A stretch of 64,000 nucleotides of DNA, taken from contig JBBHKE010003514.1 in NCBI GenBank assembly GCA_037447655.1, positions 1 to 64,000 of the forward strand. The letters run 5' to 3'. Below the pieces are notes generated by a model. The model was not told the origin of the DNA. It did no database searches and saw nothing but the letters and a program-made list of their open reading frames with translations. Positions 21,709 through 34,085 of this stretch are shown here, in pieces (the first letter of the stretch is position 1; every line of letters begins with the position of its first letter). The position numbers and the translations under genes are program-made. Origin of the DNA: Zygnema cylindricum. Lineage: Eukaryota > Streptophyta > Zygnematophyceae > Zygnematales > Zygnemataceae.

Positions 21709-22464
21709 GGTATCAAAAGGCCAAGCGATGGTGGGTAGAAAAAAAGTCCATGCTTGAAGGGATTAGAGAGACAACAAGGGCATTCTCTTCTTTGAGTTTT
21801 GGGACGAGATCAGTGGCCGTTACCAAGGCATTGCCGGGACGTGGACAAAAAGAATCCTCTGTGGTCATTGTTACTTGAGGATTTGAACGGTTTAAGAAAG
21901 CAAGTATGAAGATATCCACCACAATTCTTTGGGAGATCGCAAAGGACGTAATAAGACGAAGGAGAGACGAGTACGGCCCGGAATGGTTTAACAATGATCG
22001 GTCCGAAATACATTTAGCAATCAATAAATGGTGGGTGCAAAGGTGTTAAGAAAAGCACAACATCGTTGTGTGTGCACAAAAGGGGAAACTATAATGTAGT
22101 TTCGAAAAAGATGACTATATCGAACGGACCGTAGCCTTCCACATGGGCGTACTTAACCGGGGGTTTGAATCCGGTAAGCCACACGTGATTATAAAGTTAT
22201 CATGATAAATGTTTTCTTTATGTGTATTGTGTTTTATTTTCGTTTTATTTCCTACTTAATGTCATACTAACAAAGTATCAAGTTTGTTTCTTTTGGTTTG
22301 TCGTTACATGTTTACTAGGAATTTTCAACGAAGACCTCGTGGAAAACATCGATGAAACACACGTCATCGTCAACCAAGATAATAGAAAGTCATTAGGGAT
22401 TTGCGGGGATGATGTGGTGAAATATGTCGACGTCGTCGGAGAAGGTGAATCCATGACACTTATG
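21709..22464 (+). pseudogene. DDE transposase fragment with introns (Tc1/mariner-pogo-like)
   Basis: A likely exon begins after ATGTGTATAG (21709: YQKAKRWWVEKKSML...). It passes a frame break into EIAKDVIRRRRDEYGPEWFN and KKDDYIERTVAFHMGVLNRGFESG and ends at the donor GTAAGC (22174). After a 145-bp intron ending TTTACTAG, the next exon (22319-22464) encodes FNEDLVENIDETHVIVNQDN, then KSLGICGDDVVKYVDVVGEGESMTLM, and stops at GTAAGT. The DETH and DN motifs resemble the first catalytic Asp region of pogo-like DDE transposases as I remember them. The rest is missing; a solo LTR begins at 22499. The assignment is from memory of the motif pattern. Confidence 0.5.
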
Positions 22465-22498
22465 GTAAGTAAAGGGAATTGAAACACGAAATTCAGAC

Positions 22499-23614
22499 TT
22501 TAATTTTGTGACCTCCATTGGTGCACCGAATGTCCAACTTATATGAAGCCTCTAGGATAATATTTGCACTTTTGACTTTGGAAATGAATAGGTGCCACCC
22601 TGGCGCGCAGAAACTCTGATCGACTACACCATTGTGCAGCATGGACTCCCCTGAGTCCGCAGCAAAAAGAATCACTGAATTTTCTCACATGAGCATTAAG
22701 TTATGGTTGTTCAAAGACAGCATATTTATACAGATGGCCTTTGGGAGAGAGGACTTTCAAAAATATTGTCTAAGTTCTAAGAACCTACTCTTAACTACTT
22801 TAGACCAATCAAAACATCGTATGCTAAATTATGTATATACAAAGTACGGTAACCATTGTACTTTATGCACGGAAATATTCGGCACCACTCTCCATCTGCC
22901 ACGTAGCATACAAGTCATCGTCATTGTGTCATTTTCTTCATCGGCATCCTATAGGATGATGCCACATGTCATTTTCCTCTTTATTAAAGAAGTACGGTCA
23001 AATATTCTTTCCGGCATTCCGGCACTTACGCGTGCCGTCCGTTTGTAATTTGGTAGTAAATATCGGTCGTCTGATGTTGACGGCGCACAGAAAATGTCGA
23101 CCGTTGAAATTCTTTAACGTGTTGACCGTTCGAATTTCAACAATATTTGTCCCATTTTGACCGTTGAAAATCCGGCTCCTTTGCGAGCCCCCGATCACGG
23201 ATGATATTTAATTTCGTCCGTTGAAATTAAATGTCGTTTCATTAATTTCGTGCGGTACTATACTTCGTACTGTACTGTCTTTCCCATGTTCGTTTCGTTT
23301 CGTTAGCCGTTAAATGATTTATGTCGCCGCATCATTTGTTAAATACCTATGAAATACAGTATATACATCGATTCTTCATGACCTACCGGATAAGGCGGGC
23401 GATTGCCCTTATGTCTGTTTACGGAAGTCACAAGATCAATTCCTTTTTATTAGAAATATCTTTTGCACAAGCTCTATCTTCTACCTGTCTTCTCATCTAT
23501 CTGAGGGAGCCATGGTTGTCTGCAAGCTCTCAGTGACTACTACAAGTATGAGAACAAAAAAAAAAAACCATGGACTGACCAAAGAGATAGATTGTAAAAT
23601 ACCTTTTTTCAACA
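22499..23614 (-). repeat. Solo LTR, copia subfamily 2
   Basis: Shares GTGACCTCCATTG, GCCTCTAGGATAAT, GGACTCCCCTGAGTCC with AAAAAGAATCACTGAATT, and the end TTTTTTCAACA. Flanks CAGAC (22494-22498) and CATAC (23615-23619) agree at four of five bases, a plausible aged target duplication. There is no internal region. It sits just after the transposase fragment. Confidence 0.75.
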
Positions 23615-24262
23615 CATACACGTATAGACAAAGAAAAAAACGAGCAAAACAATGGGGCACACAATGGAGGGTGAAGGAGAAATCAGGATACCTCTCCGTC
23701 GAATGAAGGGCATAAATATGACCTTCATCATCTCCCATCAACGTCGCCTAACCTGTGCAAGCTCATTAGTCAAATTATGAATCAACTAACAAACCCCTAT
23801 CATCGCTACCTCTTGAGCCGCCAACAGCCGATTGAGAAGTTCAACCTCATTCATCAATTGTTCTATTTTTGGTGGTGGAGGGGGCTCATTGACATGTGGA
23901 ACCCTCAGACTTTCCCAAAGATAAGTTTGTCGCACTTGTACATTTCGGAAGCGCTGTAAAACCGCATTCAAGCATCTAAAAATGCATTAAGGTCCGCCGC
24001 ACGAATTACACGACGAAGGATAATGAGTAATCGTGGGTCGCAAGGATGATAATGGCCCAATAATTTTGGCACATCAATCTTGAATCCGTTCACTCTACAG
24101 CCAACCCAAGTGAATCGGGCATCATTAGGCCGAAAATGCCTAATGTATGGGAAATTCGAAGCATGGTTGTAAGATGCGATGTACAACCATGATGGGTGGG
24201 CGAGGACATCCAGATGGATGTCGAGGATTTCCACAACGCGGTTCAACCACTGGTCGATGGGT
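23615..24262 (-). pseudogene. Degenerate gene of unknown repeated family, copy 2
   Basis: Minus-strand blocks HPSWLYIASYNHASNFPYIRHF, GFKIDVPKLLGHYHPCDPRL (24246-23968) and PPPPPKIEQLMNEVELLNRLLAAQE (to 23786) match copy 1 in order. Frames are broken and the acidic N-terminus is missing. It abuts the solo LTR end. Confidence 0.6.
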
Positions 24263-24266
24263 ACAA

Positions 24267-24408
24267 AATCTATCTTCTATGTGTGTTCTCATCTGCCTAA
24301 GGCATCCATGGCTGCCTGCAAGTTCTCACTGACTAGAACAAGTAAGAGAACAATAAAATAACCATGGACTGACTAAGGAGATAGATTGTAAAATACCCTT
24401 TTTCAACA
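24267..24408 (-). repeat. LTR end fragment (duplicate of about 23475-23614)
   Basis: About 140 bp reading AAATCTATCTTCTATGTGTG through GATTGTAAAATACCC to TTTTTCAACA. It is near-identical to the end of the solo LTR and is followed by the same CATACACGTATAGAC. The LTR-end/gene junction therefore occurs twice, which implies duplication after insertion. Confidence 0.75.
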
Positions 24409-25315
24409 CATACACGTATAGACAAAGAAAAAAACGAGCAAAACAATGGGGCACACAATGGAGGGTGAAAGAGAAATCATGATACCTCTTTGTCGAATGA
24501 ACGACAGACATATGACCTTCATTATCTCCCATCAAGATCGCCTAACCTCTGCAAGCTCGCTCTTGAGTTATATTATGAATCAACTGACGAACCCCTATCA
24601 TCGCTACTTCTTCAGCCGCCAACCGACGATTAAGAAGTTCAACCTTATTCTTCAATTGTTCTATTTCTGGTGGTGGAGGGGGCTCATCGACATGTGGAAC
24701 CCTCGGACTTTCCCTAAGATAGGTTTGTCACACTGATACATTTCGAAAGCGCTGTAAAACCGCACTTCAAGCATCTAAAACTGCATTTCGGTCAAACGTA
24801 CGAATTGCACAACGAAGGATAGTGTGTAACCGTGGGTTGCAAAGATGATAATGGCGTAATAATTCCGGCACATCAATCCCGAATCCATTCACTCTACAGA
24901 CAACCCAAGTGAACCAGACATCATTAGGCTAAAAATACCTAATGTATGGGAAATTCGAAGCATGGTTGTAAGATGCCATGTACAACCATGTTGGGTGGGC
25001 GAGGACATCCACATGAATGTCGAAATTTCCACAACAAGGTTTAACCACCGGTCGATGGGTCGAGGCTCCCCATAATGCCAATAAATAGGCCAATCCTCCA
25101 CCAGTATGTAATGCGCGGCCGTTGGTCGGAAGCCATCCATGGCCTCATCTCCGACGGGGGGCGGAAAAAAAACCAGTGTGGCTCCTCATCTCAGACGGGA
25201 ACTTCACGGTTCGGTGGATTTCGAGCCAGTTGTACCGCCACGAGAGACCTATCACGGTCAGGTGAAGGAGAAAAACCCATTAGCTCGTCTTCGTCTACAT
25301 ACTATCACTCCACAC
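24409..25315 (-). pseudogene. Degenerate gene of unknown repeated family, copy 3
   Basis: Minus-strand text includes MDGFRPTAAHYILVEDWPIYW, EPRPIDRWLN, and the coiled-coil C-terminus near 24670. Its upstream part (about 25160-25300) matches the acidic N-terminal region of copy 1. Several frameshifts and stops are present. It covers the most complete reverse-strand copy of the family. Confidence 0.6.
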
Positions 25316-26210
25316 TGAAATTATGTGGGCTCTGTTGCCCCACAGAATGCACAGTTCACAAGTAGCCACTAGGATAGCATCAACCCACTTTTGTTTCCCC
25401 GGTAATAACTACTACCGTGGCAAGCAATAAATCTGACCAGCCTCATCCCAATGAGGACAAGACTCCCCTGAGTGCAACGCAAAAAGAATCATTGAATTTG
25501 CTCCCCTTATCAATTAGTGATGGTTGGCCAAAGACAACCTATTTATACAAAAGGTCACCTAGAGAGAGGCGCCTCAAATATTACTAAGTCTTAGTCTGCC
25601 TACTCTGAGCTACCTATTACTAAACCCTTGTCCAATAGGAACACTATATAGTACAATAGGTACCGTGGCTGATATACTTATTATACCACCATTGTACAAC
25701 ATGGCCTTCAAGGTGACGCCTGTCAAATCGGGAGCCATGGTTCCTCCTCCCATATTCTCTGGTATCCAAATAGTGTGACGCCACCTGGCATTGCGTGAAG
25801 CTATTTTCAAAGGCCTCCAAAGCGCATTCCGAGTAGCGGCTGCAACGAAGGTCGTCCGATCAATTAAATTTACACGGTTCAGATTCGCGTTCGTGCATGA
25901 ATTGTTTCATATGCGTCTCGTAGTCAGTTTGGTGTGAATTTGCCGTTGTGTCACAGTTTAAGTACGTATCAAATCTCATACGTTCATCGTTTTGATTGCC
26001 TTAATGGTTAAGGTGTCCGGCTATATAGAATTTAGAGGTCGCAGGTTCATATCCAGCAGAAGGCACAATTTTGGTAAAATGCCCCTCTACTCTAGTCTGC
26101 ACCTTCTAAATAGCGGGGTAGCCATGGCGTGTCTTTCATTCTCTCTCTCTCTCTCTCTCATTAAAGACTAAAAAAAAATAGCGACAAGATATAAATTACC
26201 TTTTTCAATA
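25316..26210 (-). repeat. 3' LTR of element 3 (subfamily 2)
   Basis: 895 bp starting TGAAATTATG and ending TTTTTCAATA (consensus TTCAACA with one change). A tRNA-like patch at 25990-26060 has the degenerate B box GGTTCATATCC. A short (CT)n is at 26141-26159. Confidence 0.75.
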
Positions 26211-29200
26211 CTCCTCTTAATTTTTAGCTCTTTCTTTCTCTAAACCCATAACCATTTTTGCAATAAACTAATTTTGGTGAAGGAACTGCTTTGGTCATCA
26301 TATTAGCCAGCATTTTCCCATCCGGTTTGTACACAAGTTTGATGATTTTGTTTTCAACTTTTTCTCTCACAAAGCTAAGCTTTATGTCCATATGTTTGGC
26401 CTTAAAATGATGCTTGGGATTTGCAGCAATTGCAATTGCTGCCTTGTTATCACATAAACTGTTTTGCACTCCATTTCTTATAAATCCCAATTCTTGCAAC
26501 AAAGATTTCACCCACATTTAAATCTTTCACAGCTGCACCTGATACCATATACTCAGCCTCCATTTTCGACTGAGCGACAACTTTTTTTTGTTTGCTGCTC
26601 TAGCAGCATGCACCCAGCCCAATTTGCAAAACATATCCAGAAGTTTATTTTTTGAGTGGCACATCTCCATAACTACCATCACTCCAAGTGGTGATGTTAG
26701 TATTCTCCCCTCCCAGATTTAACCATAATTCCCTTGTTCCCGCAAGATATCTCATTACCCTCTTGCCTGCCTCCTAGTCATTCTTTCTCAAATTATTTAG
26801 ACTTCTACGAAGAACTCCTACAGCTGTCACTATGTCCGGACGTGTACAGTTCATAATGTAGATAAAGCTTCCTACAATTTGTCGAGAATATTCTGCATAA
26901 ATTTTTGTTCTTCTAGAGTAATCTAATCATCTATGACTATTTCTCCCCCTTGAGCATCCCCCTTAGTAACTCTTTTAAGTTCCATAGGATTAGAACAACC
27001 ATTGGCTTGGTCCATCTGAAATTTCTGAAGCATATTATCGATTGCTTTCTTCTGAGTTAGTCTGATTATTTTCCTGTCTCTATCCCTTTCCATTTGTATT
27101 CCCAAAATGTACTTAGCTTCTCCTAAGTCTTTCATATCAAAGCGACTACTCAAACTTCTTTTTAGTTGATTTATTTTCTCAATAGATTTATTCAAGATAA
27201 GCAAATTATCCACATACACTGCAATGAAAATTGCACTATTTTCATCTTCAAAAAGATAAATGGAGTGATCTGAGCTGATCCGTGTATAACCCAGATCAGT
27301 AAGGAACTCATCCAATTTTATATTCTATTGTCGGGCGCTTGTTTCAGCCCGTATAGTGATTTAATCAACCTGCACACCTTGCTTTCTTCTCCCTCCTCTA
27401 CAAATCTCTCCAGTTGTTTCATGAAAATTTCTTCTTCTAGATCCCCATTTAGAAAAGCAGTTTTTATCTCCATTTGATCTATTTCCATGCTTTTCGCTGC
27501 AGCTATACTTAGAAAGATTCTAACTAAGGGAAACGTGACTACCGGTGCAAAGGTCTCCTCATAATCAATTCCCTCTTTTTGAGTGTATCCCTTTACTACA
27601 AAACTAGCCTTCTACCTTTCTATAGAATTATCTGGGTTCAATTTTAGATTAAAAACCCATTTATAACCGATAGGCTTTCTATCCGTAGGACAATCTACTA
27701 ACTCCCATGTGTGTGCCTCGATTATGGAACTCATTTCCTCATTAATAGTTGTTTTCCATCTATCCCATTCCAAGCTATTTATGGCTTCCAAATATGTTTT
27801 ATGTTCTTCCGGATGGGACAACTTGGTTAATTTATTGTTGGCCATTCTCTCATGAATACGTTTGCTGCTTCTCCGTCCTCCCTCAAATTCCGATGCCGAT
27901 ATTGAGGGCATTCTCGGATTCCGTTTGGGTACAACTTCATCTCCCCTATCCGCTGAATGTGGTTATTCTTCAGTTTCAGTTTGAAGTGGAGCCTCATGTG
28001 TCTCCTCCACTTTTTTGTCTTCTCAATTTCCTACAAATTCAATTTCTTTGTTTTGTGCTTCTTGAATTAGTTCAAGGTCAGGATTGAAATCCAGATCCGA
28101 GACTATCCTGATTTTAACTTCTTTGGTGTATTTAAACGGATCTATGGATTTTACTTCATCCATAACTACAATATGTTTGGCTAAGATTATATCGTTTTTC
28201 TTTAGATCATACACTTAGTATCCTTTGCTATCTTTATCATATCCGACCAAGTATCCAGGCTTTCCTCTTCCTTCTAACTTCCACTTCGTTTTGTCATTAT
28301 CCAAGCTAAACACTTGACTTCCAAACACTCTCACACTAGATAAATCTGGTTTTGTGTCGGTCCACCTCTCATATGGAGTTTCATTTTTATTAGCTGAAGT
28401 TAGAATCCTATTTTTGATGAAGTTTGCATAATTCATAGCTTCCGCCCAAAACCGCAAGCTTGTCCTCTTATCAGTTAGCATACTCCTTATCATATCACCA
28501 AGTGTTCTATTTAGTCTTTCGGCTACTCCATTTTGCTTTGGATTATAGGGAACAGTTTTTCTGATGATAAATTCTATCGTTTATTAAAAACTCTTTAAAT
28601 TCATTTGAGGTGTACTCCCCCCCATTATCACTTCTTACTTCTTTTATGGAGGTCTCATGAAGTTTCTCACTCCAAACTTTATATTCCTTAAAGTACCGCA
28701 ACACTTCTGACTTATGATTAATGAAGTATACGTTAGTATATCTAGACCACTCATCGGTGATGGTCAGCATATACCTTTTCCCTCCGTGTGAGAAATATCT
28801 GGCCGGTCCCCACACATGTGTGTATACAAGCTCCAATACCTTCTCACTCCTATAAGTGGCAACCTTTGGGAAAGGAAGTCTATAGATCTTTCATTGTGCA
28901 CAACCACTACAATCATCTACCATTTGAAATTCTTTAAACTTTATCCCATCCATTATTCCTTTGGTCTTCATTTCTCTTAATCTATCTTGATGCACATGTG
29001 TAAGTCTCTTATGCTACAACATAATATCACTTACACAAGAGTAGAGGGCACCTTTCTTTTCATTGCAAAGTATAATTCTGAACATTCCATGGCTACCCTT
29101 TTCAGCTATGAAATAGACCTCACCATCAAAACTAACTGCGAACCTTCCTTTCTTAGTTCTTGTGACGAAATCTTTCTCATCTAAGACAGCTGTAAAGATC

Positions 29201-29711
29201 AGATTTTTGCTAAGCTCTGGCATATATAGCACATCTAAAAGAGTGACAATGAGACTTTCCCTTCAACTATGACCTTTAGATCCATTGAATCTACAAGGTT
29301 TGTAGTCACAACTCTACCATCCCTAAATTTTATCTCAACAGTGGGGATCTTCCTCAACTTTGTAAACCACCTTTTGTCTTTGCACATATGCATAGATGCT
29401 CCGGAATCGATGATCCACCCTTCCTTTGAGGGTTTTTTCTTACCTCCAAATGCACATTTTTGCTTTCTTGGTATTTCCACTTCATTATCTCCTTTCTTAT
29501 TGTGGAGAAGCTCCTCCATCTCCTCTTTGTTGCTGTTCACCTGCCCGTATTTCATACTTAATTCTTCCAATCTGGTGGAATCAGCTATGTAATGTCCCGA
29601 TGTTCTGCAAAAGTGACAAACGCTTGTCTTTCGAGCTCCCATTTCTTGTTCACTGGGTTGTCCTCCTCCTTTTCCCTTATAGATAACGCCTGAACAATCC
29701 TCTATGGCCAT
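26211..29711 (-). pseudogene. gag-pol remains of element 3
   Basis: From high to low: the zinc knuckle CHFCRTSGHYIADS has its last Cys replaced by Ser. Then come protease WIIDSGASMHMC, integrase pieces (28836-28023: YTHVWGPARYFSHGGKRYML, KEVRSDNGGEYTSNEFKEFL), RT (27911-26923: GYKWVFNLKLNP, FIAVYVDNLLILN where the usual YVDD reads YVDN) and RNase H (26517-26224). Multiple stops and frameshifts separate these. The loss of the last zinc ligand and the active-site Asp-to-Asn change would each be disabling. Confidence 0.88.
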
Positions 29712-29854
29712 CGTAGGTGGTGTCTCTCTTTCAGTGACTACAACAAGTATGGGGGATGGAGAGAGAAGGTGGAGACAGACTGCCTGCGCTGATCATTCTT
29801 TTCTATCTATCTAGACCTAGAAAATACTATTAAAACCTTTAGTTAATTTCAACA

Positions 29855-30421
29855 GGTGCGCACATGATATTGGTTGCAGGCACGCCTGATATTTCGCACG
29901 CACGCACGATATTTTGCACGCGCGCGCAATATTCAATGCGCACGCATGATATCATGCACGCATGCACTATTTTTGGGCACGCTCTCACAATTTCATGCAC
30001 GCTCACTTAGTTTGATTTGCGATATATCACCGGTTCGCTTAGTTTAGGTGTGTGGGCGATTCGCACACGCGTCTAATTGAATATCTACTAATTTCGTGAG
30101 TACTTTTGTTTCGTTTTATTTCGTAGGTACGCGATTTTGGAGTACGATCTGGAATTTCATTTGTACCTTGCGTTTCCTATGTACTTTCGGTTTCAGCTGT
30201 ACCTTCGATTTCGTTGGTGCTTTTTCACCTCAAGTGGACTTTCGCGATGTACGAATTACATGTATGATGGACGTTTCGTTGGCGCTTTCTCATTGGTGCG
30301 CATTTAAGTCGTGAACCCACGTAGGTTCACGCACACACTTAGATAAGGAGGGTTTTTAGCCTTGGATGGTGAGTTTGTTGGGCGCACGGCAGACGATGGT
30401 TGTTGCCTATTGGCCAACATC
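29855..30421 (-). repeat. Inverted copy of the GC-rich repeat module
   Basis: Reverse-complement relation to 19220-19850: ATTGGCCAACATC at the right end, GAGGGTTTTTAGCC, GAACCCACGTAGGTTCACGC, then GCACGC/GCGCGC units (29870-30000). Confidence 0.6.
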
Positions 30422-32339
30422 TTAATTAGTTTCATGCATGTAAAGTAGGTTAGACGTAGGCTAGTTTCGCTTAGGCCTAGCGTAGCTCCTCTCAAACATA
30501 AAGAATTTTAGCTTTTGGACAAGGTTTTTCTCTTCGTGGTTGAGCTTCTATCTTGCTCTCTCTCACCGATTGCTCACGCTTTTCTCTCTTATTGCTAGCT
30601 AGTAGTAGAGGCTAAATAGACTAATACTATTCCTTGTTGTATTTATGCCCACGCTCTTTAATCCACACGGCTGATAGCCAAGTCCGGAAGGATTCCCTTT
30701 AACTTGGGTTATTTCTTGGGAATTGGTGGAGTGAAGTTCGTGTGGAGAGGCATCCAGATCCAGCTGCGCCTTCTACGGGCAACGGAACGGTTTGGAGTGT
30801 TTGTGTTTGAGAAAGTGCATTTTGGCCGGATTTTGGGAATTTCCTTGTTTGGTTGAAATTGTTTATTTGCTTTCCTGCCTCTTCGAGATAACTCGTGTAA
30901 AGAATACGTTAGAGACCCGAGAGCCTAGTGGCTACCTCGTGGCTTAGTATTCTTGTCCAAAAGCTAACTTTCAAAAGTCTCTCTTTTAAAATAAATTATA
31001 AATATATCACCATTCATTTTCAGTTTTGTTTCTTGGTTCGGTTTTTCTATTTTGTTTCCAATTTGCCTTTCATTTTCAGTTTTGCTTCTCAGTTTGGTGT
31101 GAGAACAAAAATCTAAAGGAAAAAAAATATAAAAATACATTATTTTCTATATAAAATCCATCTTTTCATTTCTAAATTTTCTTCCACCTATTTTTGATTT
31201 GGTTTTTTCCTTTTGATCCGGCTTTATCTTTCTACAAGATTTCCTCCTACATTCTCTCCATTTTTGCTTTCGCTTTCCGTTTTGCTTCGGAAAAAAATAT
31301 TATAAAACTAATTAAATATATAAATTTTACTTTATAAAAAAAAGGAAAAGAAAAACTCATTTTGTTTTTGTTTTTTGTTTTCTTCTTTCTTGCTTCCAAT
31401 CTTTGTCTTCTATTTTGTTGCCACACTATTTCTGGTCTGCAGATTTAGACCTGAATTTGAGTCAGATTTTAGGGTAAATCTGTGGAATTAGGGTTTGGCC
31501 ACAAATTTAGGGTTTGTACGGATTTAGGGTTTATTTTTTGGAATTCTTAACCCTATGTCAGCATATTACTATCCTTTGGTCGCATATTCTTTGTTTTTGC
31601 AGCGTGGAATTAGGGTTTGTGAAACCCTTTTCCCTAATCCTAACTCGCTTCCAAGTTTATTTGCCTTTCTTTTCTTTGTTCCCGTATTACTTTTCCTTTT
31701 CTTTTGGGTGTGGACATTCACAAGGTGAGGGCTCGCGCGGTCAGCAAGACACTAACAGAGGACCCTTTTTAGAGGAAATTTTGGGATTGGATTACGGAGC
31801 AGATTTTCACTTTGAGGCTCTGCAAACCCGAGCTGTAGTCATCAGCTGCTGTTCACCGTTGATAATTACCAGATTATTTAAGGTGTTGTGTAAGTATTAC
31901 AATGCCTTGCGGGTGTAAACGCGTGTTAGGATTGTTGGTTGACTGTTTAGAGAGTTTGTGCGTGGATTGGGTCTCATTAAACCCAATTGTATTGAGCATG
32001 TGCAAATTCCAGCATTCTTTGCTTGTAACCAGGCCGTGAGTGGCCTTGCGCTTCTTGTTATTTCCTGGAATGGATTTTAATGCTTAGTTTTGGTCGTTGG
32101 TGGCCCGAGATATTTGTTTCTCCGGTTGTGTTGCTGTAGATCTACACTTGTGGGTGCTGATAGTAATTTTTCTGCTTTTATAGATCCGGCCCTCCGGCCT
32201 TGCCCACTTGTTTGAAGGGCAACAGGTTTCGGTAATACAGCTTTTTGTTAAGATCTGACCACCGGGTTTTGTTAAAGACTTTGTGTGTTGATTTGTCTTG
32301 TGTGGATTGGTCTTTCATTTGACGCACCTCGGTAAGGCC
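30422..32339. other. No gene recognised; T-rich with two TTTAGGG motifs
   Basis: About 1.9 kb with poly-T/C stretches and scattered short open frames that show no protein features. ATTTAGGGTTT occurs at about 31505 and 31525. These are single telo-box-like motifs, common in plant promoters, not a telomere array. Confidence 0.4.
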
Positions 32340-33119
32340 TGCAATTCTATGTCCTCCATTCAACTACCTAATTTAGGAAGCCTCTAAGTAGTTTTTAACT
32401 AACTCACTTTCAGCCACAACCATTGCTGCCCACGCACATAAATTGACAATTTGACTAAACCCGTGTGTAGTCTGGACTCCTTTGAGTCCGTAGCAAAAAG
32501 AATCACTAAAAACAGCCAAATAACCGAAAAGTTAGGGGGTCGCAAAAATGCCAATTTATACAAACTCTCAATGAGAGAGGTGACTGTCTACAAAAATTTT
32601 CTAAGTCCCAAACCCCTGTCACAACCCCTATCTACTATAGTACAATCCAATCAAATCACTGTACAAAACAAAAAGATACTAGGGTCGATGTACTTTTTGT
32701 ACGACATGTGTACGACAAGGCCATTGAGTGGACCCGTGTCCACTTTTAACTCGTCCTTATGTTCTCCGCAATTCTCGCGACCAAATGTTATCTCTCCACG
32801 CCAGGTCACATCATATCCGAAAATCGCCAAACTGATCATTCTGTGATGTCGGCGACAATATGTGTCGTTGGATCATAAGCAGACATTTAATATTAACCGT
32901 CGAAACAAATGTCTGATTCATTTGTTTCGTGCGAGATCATGTTCGCACTATATATAAGTTATTTCTATGTCCATTCGTTCATCATTCTGCTAATCGGATT
33001 CCGGATTATTACATAGTTTAAATAATTATCATACCCTACATATGTTAACGAACTTCTATGACAGACCGGTTAGAGCTGACGGCTACGCCTCGCTCTGTCG
33101 ATAAGAGGTTCGAGTCTTG
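32340..33119 (-). repeat. Partial LTR of element 4
   Basis: Its text shows the ordered LTR blocks (ATGTCCTCCATT, GACTCCTTTGAGTCC, TATGACAGACCGGTTAGAGC, GGTTCGAGTCT). It lacks the roughly 200 bp that would end in TTCAACA. The tRNA-like segment is 33060-33119 and ends at the breakpoint. Confidence 0.8.
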
Positions 33120-34085
33120 CTGGAGAGGGCACAGGTTTGGTCATCATGTCAGCCACTATTTCTTCATCAGACCTATACACAAGATTCACAATTTTATTTT
33201 CAACTTTTTCTTTTACAAAACTCAATCTTATGTCCATATGCTTAGCTTTGAAATGATGTTTTGGATTGGCCGCAATTGCAATAGCAAACTGATTATCACA
33301 AAAGACTTCATGCACTCCCTATTTTATATACCCCACTTCTTGCAACAAGGACTTGACCCACATCAACTCTTTCACAGCAAAAAAGATGCCATATACTCAA
33401 CCTCTATAGTAGACTGAGCAACCAACTTTTGTTGCTTACTGCTCCTACAGCAAGCACCTTCCCCCACATACAACACATACCCAGAAGTGCGTCTTCTCAT
33501 AGGTGCATCCCCATAATTGGCATCACTCCAAGTAGTGATATCAGTGTGCCCCCCTCCCAAATTGAACCATAACTCTGTGGTTCCGACCAGATATCTCATG
33601 ACTCTCTTGGCTGCCTCCCAGTCTCTCTTCCTAGGATCATTAAAACTCCTACTAAGTACTCAAACTCGTGCCTTTATGTCTGGATTGGTGCATTTCATAA
33701 AGGAAATTAGACTTCCTAGAACGTGCGTATAAGGGATAGACTTCATAAACTCTCTCTCTTCTAGCCTAATTTGATCTAAGATTATCACGCCTCCTTGTAC
33801 ACTTCCATCACTTACTTTTTTCAAGTCCATGGGAGTGATACAACTATTTGCCTTTTCAATCTGGAATTTCTCAAGCATATTTCGTATTGCTTCTTTTTGA
33901 GTAAGTCTAATGATATTTTTCCCCCTATCGCTCTCCATTTGGATTCCCAAAATATATTTTGCCTCCCCTAAATCCTTCATGTCAAATCTGCTTCTAAGAT
34001 CTTTCTTGAACTTATTGATCTTTTCCAGAGATTTACTTAACACCAACAGATCATCTACATAAATTGCAATAAAAAGGAATGACAC
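33120..34085 (-). pseudogene. RT C-terminal and RNase H remnant, element 4
   Basis: FIAIYVDDLLVLSKSLEKIN (intact YVDD) and MKDLGEAKYILGIQ lie at 34085-33660. RNase H follows at 33599-33070 (SDANYGDAPMRRRTSGYVLY, DNQFAIAIAANPKHHFKAKH). Frames are interrupted near 33660 and 33370. Confidence 0.88.

Larger units (their letters stand above)
25316..29854 (-). mobile_element. 5'-truncated copia element (element 3)
   Basis: A 3' LTR (25316-26210) and purine tract complement (CTCCTCTTA) are followed, upstream on the minus strand, by RNase H, RT, integrase, protease and the zinc knuckle. The gag N-terminus, primer site and most of the 5' LTR are missing: at about 29711 the zinc-knuckle region joins the last 140 bp of an LTR (29712-29854, ending TTTCAACA). 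That partial LTR resembles element 1's LTR more than its own 3' LTR, so the unit may be a recombinant. Confidence 0.82.

Noticed and set aside
31500-31535. Interstitial telomere from TTTAGGG motifs
   Set aside because: Only two isolated motifs separated by unrelated bases; telomeric arrays need many tandem units.
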